64,000 bases of DNA from Eleginops maclovinus (taxonomy: Eukaryota > Chordata > Actinopteri > Perciformes > Eleginopidae). Positions 1 through 54,400 of the stretch are shown piece after piece (position 1 is the stretch's first letter; every line of letters begins with the position of its first letter). The DNA lies in assembly GCF_036324505.1 (NCBI RefSeq), contig NC_086367.1:21280078-21344077 (forward strand). The letters run 5' to 3'. The notes beneath the pieces are model-generated. The model made no database searches. It saw nothing but the letters and a program-made list of their open reading frames with translations, and was not told the DNA's origin. A program made the position numbers and the translations under genes.

Positions 1-2515
1 ACAACGTCAGGTATTGTGCAGAACGTGCTTCGCTACTGTTGCTACCTCACGAGGTTCAACATCGTAATCACGATTGATTTATTGCTTGTGTTTGTTGAAC
101 ATTTTTTAACGGCAGGGTATCGCGATACCTTTCTAGTACCGGTGCACCGTGCAACACTAGTGTGACGGTACAGGGATGCAGTTATGGTTCTCACTGTTTC
201 TTGTGCCAGTTCCTCCTTTTTTGGCTTTTCACTGTCATTCAATTTATGGTAAACATCCACGCCTGAATTGCATAGAGCAAGTAAGGTTCAAAGTTGTGAT
301 TAAATGTGCTTTTCTTTGGTGCAGGTTTTCAGATGAATCCCCATTGACATCCCTCGATAAAACAAAGTATCTTGAAATGATACTTCGGGACAGGTCTTGT
401 ACAGTCAGGAGTAAATGCAGGCTGTGACCATTGAGCCTGTGCTATACCAAGGAGCAGAGCCTCATGCTAATAGCCTCATTACTTCCCCAGTTTATCTGTT
501 TCCCCTGCTTCCTTATCCCTGCTGATAAGAGCCGCCGTAAAGAGACGAAGACAACACATTTGTGTCTGTGTGCAGGCATGTCAATGAGTCATATGTACAC
601 AAGTATGTGCAAATGGCAAAATGTGTGTGTGTGTGTGTCCTGTGTCTGCACCTGCTTCCCTGGAAGGAAACATCTGCTGCAGGGTGTCAGAGGCCACCTG
701 TCCGACTCTGTCCCGACTGAGCGGCCTGCAGAACTGATCCACTGTGCGCGGGCTAAAGCTGCAGCGGGATGATGTAAATGTGGAGAAAACAGCTGTCCTG
801 TAAGACCGCCCCGTGGCCCCCCATCGGAGAGGTCGAACGAATATAAAAGCAGCAGGAAATGTTGTCTGCATGCGGGAAGTAACACATATACAGGGTTTTC
901 ATATGTATTGGAAGGCACAGAGCTCTTGAATAGGAAGGTTTGAGTTTGGAAATCATCATGAAACAAATCCTCAATGGCACAACTTTATTGACAAAAACAA
1001 AATCATTACCAGTCAATTATGCAAATTCATATCAATAACAACTGGAATGAATATTTAGCTGTATTTTGCAACCACTTCCAGAATACGTGTTCATAGTTCC
1101 CAGAGGATGAATACTACTGAATGACCTCCTGACCTTTTTCTCTAACATAGGGTTAATATTTGGCATTTTGACTCAAAATGAGATGCATTATCTTGAAATT
1201 TGGCTCCTTATTCTCTTAATATGAGACCATAATACTTCAGTGATCCACTAACTTAATATACCGCTACAACAGCTTTGTTAGTAGAGCATTTAAAAGATAA
1301 AGCACCACATTGAAGTGTCAGCGGTTGTCTCCTTGAAGTTCTTTTTTGGATGCACGTTAAGCCTTTATTAGAGGGTTGACAGTAGAGAGACAAGAAGTGA
1401 CATCCAAAAATGGCCCTTATGGTTTAAACGTCAGCAACTTAAGGCATCAAATCGCCCCCGGCCACTCCGATACTTCTAATTTGCTGCACAAACATCACGC
1501 TGGGTTGTCTGTAATTGTTTTCAATCCAACCGACCACAGCTGCTGTCCCCAAAAGAAAAAACAAAGACGAGTTGTTCTTCCTTTATGTTAAACGAAACAT
1601 CGTCGTGGTTGGTTTGAGACGTGGCACGAATCGTCTTCTCATCAAAGTGGTTTTGATTTATTTAGCCATTCACTTCTCCGAACGCTTCATTATTTTTTAA
1701 CCACCTGTCAACACAAAACGTTATTTATTGGTGCCGAACGCAGCCTCAGATGTAGAATATGTTGTGCAGAAACCTGCCGTATAAACATCAGTTCACGGAA
1801 CACTGCACGGAAATAAAGACTTGTCCTGACAATAAGATATATTACTTTAAAAAAAACAGAGTGCAAACAGGGCCCCATTGTTCAGAGCGATCAGTTGTCC
1901 CTGTGAATTCAGGACCGCTGCCATAAATTCAAATTGTTTTTTCATCGGGGGGGGGGCTGATAAAGATTAGAGGGTGTTCCAGGCTGAAACCCTCACTGAT
2001 GTTCATTCTGAATCTCTTACGTAATGGTTGGGTGAGAGACGTCTCACCTCTTACTTGAAGTATCACAAGTCCACACAATGTACATCCTTACATGTCCACA
2101 CAGTTGCTATGCTATTTTTTTACTTTGAAGATGGAAAAAGGTTTCTGAATTCTGGTGCATTTTCATTATTTGGATCAAACATATCCACCAGATAGCATTT
2201 GCACCTTAATACCCAAGTTAAACTGGAAGAAACACAGTGGAGAAAACTGGATTTACATGTTGATTGTTACTTAAATGTACTCAAGAATCAGAAGTAAAAT
2301 CCAACAGTGATGGAAGGATAAATATACAGACTATAATTGAAATCTTTACTTCATGCTTTGATTTCAGTTAAAAAATGAGGGAAATGACTAGTGCAAAATG
2401 TCTCACCTGAAATGTTTTGAAGTATAATAATAAAGTGTTTATATGTGAATACCAAAAAGAAACTCCACTGTTTGATAAATGTAGAGGCTTTTCCAGCTGT
2501 CATCACAGTTCCCTG

Positions 2516-2542
2516 TAGTAGTAGTAGTAGTAGTAGTAGTAG
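2516..2542 (+). repeat. (GTA)n microsatellite
   Basis: About nine GTA/TAG units just before the CTCF-like motif at 2557. Confidence 0.9.
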
Positions 2543-2556
2543 TGTGTCGCAGACTG

Positions 2557-2572
2557 TCAGTAGAGGGCGCTA
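2557..2572 (+). promoter_or_regulatory. CTCF-like motif
   Basis: The sequence CAGTAGAGGGCGCTA differs at about one position from the core CTCF consensus CCASYAGRKGGCRSY. It sits just after a (GTA)n microsatellite. Binding is inferred only. Confidence 0.4.
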
Positions 2573-2919
2573 ACAGCCATGTTTCCTCTTTCTGCAGGTC
2601 AGAGAGGAGCAGCTCAGGTATCCTCCACTAAACACAACATGTGCTGCACTCTACATGCTTTTACTCATTATTTATGGGTCTGATTTATTGCTTTGTACTG
2701 TGTTTGTTTTATGGTTTGAGTAAAATCCTCTTAATTACAATTCTGCAGAAAACCTTTACCATAAATATATTACAACTGTGATTTAGTTGGACAAAATGTA
2801 TTACCATGTGTATATATTCAATACAATTACCTTTTTATTGTGTGTATAATAAAAATACAAGCTCCTGTCTGAGAAAACTTCCATAATAAATCCATCTGCG
2901 GTCCTCCCCTCAACTCCTG

Positions 2920-3060
2920 ATACCGCCCCCTCTTTCTGATTGGCTCTCCGCTGACGGACGTTCCACTCAGGCGGCCTGTGATTGGTCCGCCGGCTGTCCA
3001 TCACCAGGGGGAGCGCCCGGCTCTGGCTTTTGGCAAAAGAGACGCACCGCTGCTCTGCTT
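2920..3060 (+). promoter_or_regulatory. jag2: Probable jag2 core promoter
   Basis: This GC-richer segment upstream of the 5' UTR holds a GC box (CCGCCCC, about 2923-2929) and two inverted CCAAT boxes (ATTGG at 2939-2943 and 2981-2985). There is no clear TATA box at a suitable distance. Placement is inferred from motif clustering 250-380 nt before the start codon; the exact transcription start cannot be read from sequence. Confidence 0.55.
2999..3014 (+). promoter_or_regulatory. CTCF-like motif in the promoter
   Basis: The sequence CACCAGGGGGAGC matches the CTCF core CCACCAGGGGGCGC at 12 of 14 aligned positions. It lies between the second CCAAT box and the 5' UTR, in the same orientation as the motif at 2557. 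Confidence 0.4.
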
Positions 3061-3196
3061 CTCTGCTGTTTAGTGCGTCGAGCGGCTGAGTGAAGTGTTG
3101 TTCGCGCGTCTTGTTAAGAGGACCAAACAGCAGCAGCAGCAGCGCACGCTTCCTCCTCCAGAACCTGCAGGCATCCCGGGGAGCACCACGCAGTGC

Positions 3197-3250
3197 ATGC
3201 CTCCCACACCAGGAGGAGGACGCTGCTTTCTCTCATACTATTTTGACTGA
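3197..3250 (+). other. Upstream ORF 1 in the jag2 5' UTR
   Basis: A short ORF of 17 codons plus stop starts MPPTPGGGR and ends before the jag2 ATG. Its start context is weak (T at -3). A role in translation is possible but not shown. Confidence 0.5.
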
Positions 3251-3308
3251 TTGAGACTTACATATTTTTCAATTCCCTAATGGTAACCATCAGTGGGCAG
3301 CCGGAGAC

Positions 3309-47645
<44,337 letters not shown>

Positions 47646-47843
47646 ACACGGGGAAAAACTGCAATGTCTTCAGAGACTTTTCAACTCTTAAAAGCACCAA
47701 AAGTGAAGATTACAGATGCTTTAATTTTCTATTTTTGTTTGTCACGCCTTATTTAACTCCTTTGTCTGCAGCACGGAGGCTTATTTTACCAAAAAACAAA
47801 CCAAAAAAATACAGAAAAACCAACAAAAAAAAAAAACTCGGAA

Positions 47844-47849
47844 AATAAA
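47844..47849 (+). terminator. jag2: Proximal poly(A) signal AATAAA
   Basis: A canonical hexamer about 200 nt after the stop, just after an A-rich stretch. If used, it gives a short 3' UTR lacking the Pumilio-type sites. Confidence 0.45.
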
Positions 47850-48452
47850 CATCACAGCTTCTTCTGGATTTTCTCGTCCCTGTTGGAATCGAGAAGAGTT
47901 TTCTTTTCAACGCTCCTGATTTTTTTGTGTTTACAAACTGTTTTCCACTCATCAGAACTGACGCTTCTCTTTTTTCTTTTGGTTTATCCTCTGAGATTGA
48001 TCGGCTCATCGGCTGGCAGCTGTTAACATTATTTAATGTTCGGTGCTTTCGGCTCCTGTCTGCCTTAGCCCTAACGTGCGGGCCTTTTCTACGCTCTTCA
48101 TATCATGTCTTTTTATAAAACAAAACTGAGAAAAAAAAGATTATATATTCTTGTAAGTCGTTGAAAGTTGGCACAGAGAATCCACCGTACCTGGCATGAG
48201 CATTTTTTTGTTTACATTCATAAACATCTTTTCCATTTCGTGTTAAGACTTATATCCTTTTGAATAATTATTTCTTTCTGCGAGTCTTCATGATTTTTCA
48301 GTATTTGCTTTGGTAGAAAAGTGCCTTCAGCCCTTGTTTTTTCCCTTGTTTTCTCGCCTCCTATAGATTTTATGCAGAATTTAAACACATATAAAGGGAA
48401 AGATGTCCTAGTAACAACTCTTCTAACGCAGTAAAGGTTATTTTCTTTGCGA

Positions 48453-48468
48453 TGTACATATGTAAATA
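48453..48468 (+). promoter_or_regulatory. jag2: Two adjacent Pumilio-type sites
   Basis: TGTACATA and TGTAAATA both fit the Pumilio recognition element TGTANATA and abut with no gap, about 810 nt after the stop codon. Binding would require a transcript that passes the proximal poly(A) signal. Confidence 0.5.
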
Positions 48469-48877
48469 TGAAGAAATGGCTGTGTATATTTGAATTCAGT
48501 AACTTAAGTGATGCTTTGTATCATAGTTATTCTAAAAGTTGTTTTTTTGTGGTTGTTTTTTTTTAATGATGTCATTCCGTTTCTTAGTGTCTGTTGGCAC
48601 GACGACAGGTTTTATACAGATTTTTCGGACCGTGTCCAGGGTCCCACTGAATCATGAGCATCGGTTTAAAAAAGAAAACGGATCATGATTGTTTGTCTTT
48701 ATGTGTTATGGTTATTTGTTACAGCTGTTGAGAACCCAAATACAGAGTTTGGAGTTCATCAGGCTTGTCATTATCATTGTGAGACGTTGTTCGGATCTGA
48801 GAGGTGTTCACTAACGAGCTACGAAAACTCCATCAGTCAACTTTTGGAAACTCCTTTCAATTCATTCAAATCTTTTT

Positions 48878-49053
48878 CTTTTTTTTAAAGGTATTTTTTG
48901 GGGCTTTTTGCCTTTTATTCGGATAGGACAGTGACAGGAAAGTGGGAGAGAGAGTCGGGGTGGGATCCGGAAAGGACCACGGGTCGGGAATCGAACCCGG
49001 GTCGCCGGCGTACGGTGCAGGTGCCCCAGCCAGTTGCGCCACGGCCGGGGCCA
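48878..49053 (-). mobile_element. tRNA-derived SINE downstream of jag2
   Basis: On the minus strand the head has an A-box-like TGGCGCAACTGG and B-box GGTTCGATTCC, followed by a tRNA-unrelated body and the tail GAATAAAAGGCAAAAAGCCC. The string TCAAATCTTTTT occurs on both sides (48866-48877 and from 49054), a convincing target-site duplication. Confidence 0.82.
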
Positions 49054-50633
49054 TCAAATCTTTTTTTTCACCCCTAAATCAGAATTCCCCTTAAACTACA
49101 GGTTTCTGGAAGTCCTTACAACTACATGTGGCTTATGGGCCACCCTTCTTGCAATAATCCACCTCTTTAATCCATTTCATTCTTAGTAAACCTTCACAAA
49201 GTGATTATAAATGTCACTTATCTCAATGTTTGTTTTTATTAAGACACGTTCAAAATGATGCATTTCTTTGGAAAATACTGTTCCATTTTTCCACATTTCA
49301 AGCTGCGTTCACATCCTATGACTGTTTAAGAATTAAAAACACTCTGTTGGCATCCGGTTCAAAGCCGCAGAGCATCCTGTGCATTACAGGAGGGTAATAA
49401 TGGGTGACTTGGCAGAAGCCAGCAGGCCAGGTTTCATGTTCAACAGTTTTAAAAAAGTATTCCTCTTAAAAGTATAGAGAAATTAAATATCAATGATGTC
49501 TTGTTCTTTGAAATGATGCTGCAGGTTAGAAAAAATTGCAGTAAGAAACAGGACTAGTTTATTTCTGCACTTGTTCCACTGCTTTCATGTAAAATGACTT
49601 GAGTTTTGTCCAAAATAACTCCTTCCTTTAATTATTTAATCATCCCAACATTAAGACAGCTACTCTATAGTTAAATACTGTATATTTTACAGATTTTACA
49701 ACCGATAAATGTCATTTCAGTGTCCATTTTTCTCACAATGTTCCATCCCATCTGAATTTGAGAGACGGCCAGAATAATAAAGAATATTTAGGGACTCAAA
49801 ACCACACACAATCCATTATTGATCTTAATAAGGGACTCCAAATTGCACAATATGGCACACAATCAATCATTCTATCTTAATTAGGGACTTCATATGGCGC
49901 GAAAACACTACAGTAGCCCTGTGGGTCTTAAACAGGCGCTGATGCCTCTGATTTCTATTTTCCATCCACAAACAACGTACAAGCAGCGCTGCGGTCTCTG
50001 TCTTCTAAAGCCTGCTCGTACTTCAGTTATAAATTCACTATTTTACAGTCTGTTGACAGTGGAGATGCCACGCAGGGCAGCGGGGTGTTTAGTGAGTATG
50101 AAAACCCTTCTTGTGCTGCACCCCCCTCCCCTCCTGAAGTGCCCTATTGCACGAAACTGACCCCCCCCCCCCATCACTGACGTATCAGAAGGTGTGAGGT
50201 TTTGAACGGACTCGCAGCGGATGAGTGTGAATCCTTGATGTGTCTCCCTGTTAAGCCCCGCATCTCCTCCTGTTTGTATTCTGGTCTAATGAAGGGAACA
50301 AGTTGTGTTGTTGTTGATGTTGTTGACTGTTGTGCTTGTCGTCCAGTGTTTGTAAAGAGTCTGTTTCTGCACTAAGAACACACAGGAGAAGAGAAAGTTC
50401 AAATTAAAATAAGTCAAATGTTGTCACTACATTTTGTTTTATGATTTTGTTTGAAAAGAATTCTGATGCAAATCGTGTTGAACCCAAATTCATATTCTGG
50501 CGGCAAATCTTGTGAGTCCCACAGGAGGGGCCGGACGTGCAGAACATTGTAATTATTTTGTACAAAATTTGGTAAAAGTCTTGGTTTGTTAGTGGATTTT
50601 TTTTTGTTTGTTCTTAGAACAACCCTATTATTT

Positions 50634-50639
50634 ATTAAA
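50634..50639 (+). terminator. jag2: Possible distal poly(A) signal ATTAAA
   Basis: A common variant hexamer followed 20-55 nt later by a TTTTG/TTTGTC-rich stretch. Beyond it the character of the sequence changes to the tandem repeat. Confidence 0.35.
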
Positions 50640-50714
50640 GTATTTTATACCAAGTTCATTTTGCTTTGTCTCTTTTTTTTTGTCTGAACATAGTTTGAGA
50701 ACAATGTTTCCTTA

Positions 50715-51445
50715 GCAACCAACCCTATGTTTAGCCACGCCCCCTTAGTGACCGTTGCTATGTCGACCAAGATTTCTCTAGAACTTGTAGTGCAGTTTGC
50801 CCTGATATCTGTGGCAGCTTTATCTTTATAAATGTGTGGCCATTTTTTAAACAAAACAGCCCTTTAGTTAAGAGGGATACACAAAAGCAGCTTTCATTTC
50901 CCTCCGAAGGCTGGCAGATTTTAGCTAGTTAGGTAGTTAGCTAGTTAGCCAGTTAGCTAGTTATATAAATAGCATTAAGTCCACAACCCTTCACTAAGCC
51001 CCGCCCCCTTAGTGACCGTTGCTATGTCGACCAAGATTTCTCTAGAACTTGTAGTGCAGTTTGCCCTGATATCTGTGGCAGCTTTATCCTTATAAATGTG
51101 TGACCATTTTGAAACAAAACAGCCCTTTAGTTAAGAGGGATACACAAAAGCAGCTTTCTTTTCCCTCCGAAGGCTGGCAGATTTTAGTTAGTTAGGTAGT
51201 TAGCTAGTTAGCCAGTTAGCTAGTTATCTAAATAGCATTAAGTCCACCAACCCTTCACTAAGCCCCGCCCCCTTAGTTACTGTTGCTATGCGGACCAAGA
51301 TCTCTCTTGTACTTTCTAGGCAGTTTACAAAGATAACTGAGAGATTTAGCTTTATAAATGTGTGACAGACTGATATACCAAAGCAGCTTTTATATTCCCT
51401 CATAAGGCTGTCACATTTTATCTATAAGCTAGTTAGCGGTTAAGG
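50715..51445 (+). repeat. 264-bp tandem repeat, nearly three copies
   Basis: The string GCCCCCTTAGTGACCGTTGC occurs at 50739 and 51003, and a diverged version at 51267, so both steps are exactly 264 nt. Copies 1 and 2 are nearly identical; copy 3 is diverged and shortened. Each full unit contains short GTTAGCTA-type subrepeats. Confidence 0.9.
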
Positions 51446-54400
51446 TCATGATGTTGGAAAACTCCTGCTGACTTGAATGAAAACCCTGGAAAAAAGTCAT
51501 TGCTACATGTATGATATAACTCAGGACAGTTTAATACAGTAAAAAGGGAATACATAGTAAGTTATGTGAAAACGTATGCCAAATATTAGCTTGCCCTACT
51601 GTTCACTGTACATGCTGTGTCAAACCTGGTGTTACTTTGACATTAGAGGAGTTGAGGATGACGATTATCTATTTAAGTCCCATCAAGTTTCATAAAGACT
51701 AGACAGGACCACCATTTTAACCTGAAATCTAAAGTGTTTGATTAAAGGAATATTTGTGGACAGATATAACTCATTATCGGAAGCTTTGTACTAAAATGAG
51801 ATATCCAGATTAAGTAAAACATGTAAAAAGTCATGTGTAGTTTTAAAAGAAACTATTGATTTTATTTTAAGTTGTAAAAGTAAAGTCTTAACACTCAACA
51901 CGGTCTCCAAGTACCCATCCACCACCTCTCTGCCTCCCGCCTCGTTTAGCGGCAGTCCAATGAGGTGAGTCCTTGGCGGGCCTCCATCTGTCCCTCTAAT
52001 GACACTGTGGGAAATGATTAACATTAGCCCGCTCTGCATGGAGGCCTTCCAACAGCTGTGTTGGACATCCATAATGCTTGGCGGGACGTTATGTGCCGTG
52101 CTGTATGTTCATTAACCAGGCAGTTGTTTTGGGAAGAATGGGAAACGTGTCTGGAATCCTGGAGGATCGCCGCTCGGGTCACATGCACGAACCAAACGCA
52201 CGACGGCTGACCTACTTGGAGAGAATTACAATGACGGAGAAGCAGAGATGGTGTTGTAGTAGAAGGAGGATGGGCCCATGGTGGCATGATGGTCGCGTGG
52301 CATACTACAATGCAGCGTGTAAGTTGAAACCAGATTCCTCCAGGAGCTGCTTATAGTGAAGGCTGCTGGTTTTCCATGCTGCACGGTGGGCTTCATCATG
52401 ATTCATGTCAGTGTCAGAGAGTGTGTGCTGGAGCTTTTGAACAGAGCATTACAATAAAACAGTCCTGGATTATGCGGAAGCTGCAAATAAGTTGATCTGA
52501 GAAGTTTATTCTTGTCATTTAAATTGCAGTGGACAAACTAATCCTCCTAAAAGGTCCATTTAGTAGATATTCTGGACCTTAGCATGATATCAACAATCCT
52601 CATCTATAACCCAGTTGTCATAAAGACATCATATAGTTTCCATTTCCATTTATTCTGAACACTTTAAGATCTTCTTGTCTATGTTGGGGCATCTACAATT
52701 GAAAGACATCTGGCGAAACTAATCAGGAAGAATCAATAAGGACCTTTTGGCTTTTACACCCAAGCCAATCAGCTATCTGCTTCCTTATTGCGAGTGGGAA
52801 CCAGGCACCTTGCTGGTTTGCTACCCTGGCTCAAAAATGGTGTGACATGCTTCTCATTGACATCAGGAGAGCAGAAAGTCTACACATCTTCTGGCAGAAA
52901 CAGGGAACTCACCTGTCTCCACTTCACAAGCCATTAAAATTACACAAACGAACAAAAAACAGAAAGGAAAACGATTGGATTTCCCCCTTTTTCAATCATT
53001 TGTACATGTTTTCTTTCAGCGACCCATACTGTAACTTTTCCAGTGTTTTGTCAAGACAGATTTGAAAAACCTTAACCTTCCTTACATATAAAACTCATGC
53101 TACCAGAGTGATGATATTATATCTTATGATCATACTTGGGTGGATCTTAATGATGCAGGTGGATGTTAGTTTCTATTTTATTTTAGATTTAGACTTTTGG
53201 TGCCTCAAATTGTGTTGTGTTTACCCGCCCATTTGAATGACCAACATATGTTGTATTTATCTGTTATGTTTATTTAAACCCATCTGTTGTGGACTACGTC
53301 TGATTCCTAAACAAGACGTTGGAATATACAAATACAATTCATCATTTCTTTTACAAGAAACAACATCATCAGTCTTTCTGTCTCAAGCCACAGATTGTAA
53401 AAAACAACAACAAAAAGAACTTAATTTGAAAGCAGCATTTAGCTCGTGCTTGTCAGTCATTGGCCGTTTTACCTGTCACTCAATCCTGCCACCATCTTTC
53501 ATTGGCTAGGCCACATGGCATCAGGTTAGCCAATGAGCAGCAGATATCTCCAACTGGTGACATTCAACAGGAGTTTCAGGAAGTGGTTTATTTAGTGATA
53601 TTTGAGCAACAATAAAAATATAAGTAACAGAGCAGTGAAAACACAAGATGTTGAGGAAGCTGAAGTTACACTTTGGTGAGTTTTTGGTGGAGTTTCACTG
53701 TCAAATTGTTTGCTGTTTATGAAAGGCCACCACATGGAAAGGTCTCTGTGTGAGAGGGTGAGGAAGTGAAACGTTTTTCCACCTTCTGTCTCCAGATAAG
53801 GAGGATGAGTTCTGCAGTGAAGCTTTATATTTAGACAACCTTATGTTTATAAAGTTCATGAGTCATACTGTAGGCTGAAAGTCTTGTTTATTTAACATGC
53901 ATTGACTTTAAGTTTGATGATCAGTTAAGTGAAGCTTGATTATTAATGTGACACACCTGTAAAGATCACACTACTACTGCTTTGTTGTCACTGTTCAGTT
54001 GAATTGAATATATTTTATAGACAGTCATGTTACTGTGTCCATTTTTTGTGTCTCTGAAGTTTTTAGTCGCACTCATCTGGAAACCTGGGCTCGGACTACA
54101 CAGATTTGACCTCCAAAGGAGACAGAAGGTATATGATGGACTGCTGTTGTCTTTGTCATTTATAATTGAAGGGTAGTTGCTTGAAATGTCTGTAAATGTG
54201 TCTCCTTATATTGCTTTACTCGAGCAAATACACACTTTTCGTACCAAAGGTATTTATTATGATGAAAAAAATTTGTTCTGATCGGTCTAAATCCTTGAAC
54301 TCTTGTACACAAATACACTTAAGATGTGCTTATTAAATGTCTTTCATATGATTATTATTGCAGTAAAGGTTGGTAAAACACTTCCACCAAAGGAAACTCC

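Larger units (their letters stand above)
1..2900. other. Upstream intergenic flank, no gene seen
   Basis: No coding exon, RNA gene or recognisable transposon coding sequence was seen. The ORFs are short and match no family I know. Contents include a short GT tract near 622-637 and a (GTA)n tract at about 2516-2542. Confidence 0.6.
47646..50660 (+). other. jag2: jag2 3' UTR and proximal flank
   Basis: AT-rich noncoding sequence follows the stop codon. Candidate poly(A) signals are AATAAA at 47844 and 49776 and ATTAAA at 49482, 50403 and 50634. The one at 50634 is followed by a T/GT-rich stretch that could be a downstream element. The true end is unknown; a long 3' UTR would include the Pumilio-type sites and the antisense SINE. 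Confidence 0.6.

Noticed and set aside
52078..52356. 92-residue + strand ORF with an overlapping minus-strand ORF
   Set aside because: Open on both strands over the same stretch with no recognisable domain; not enough to call a gene.
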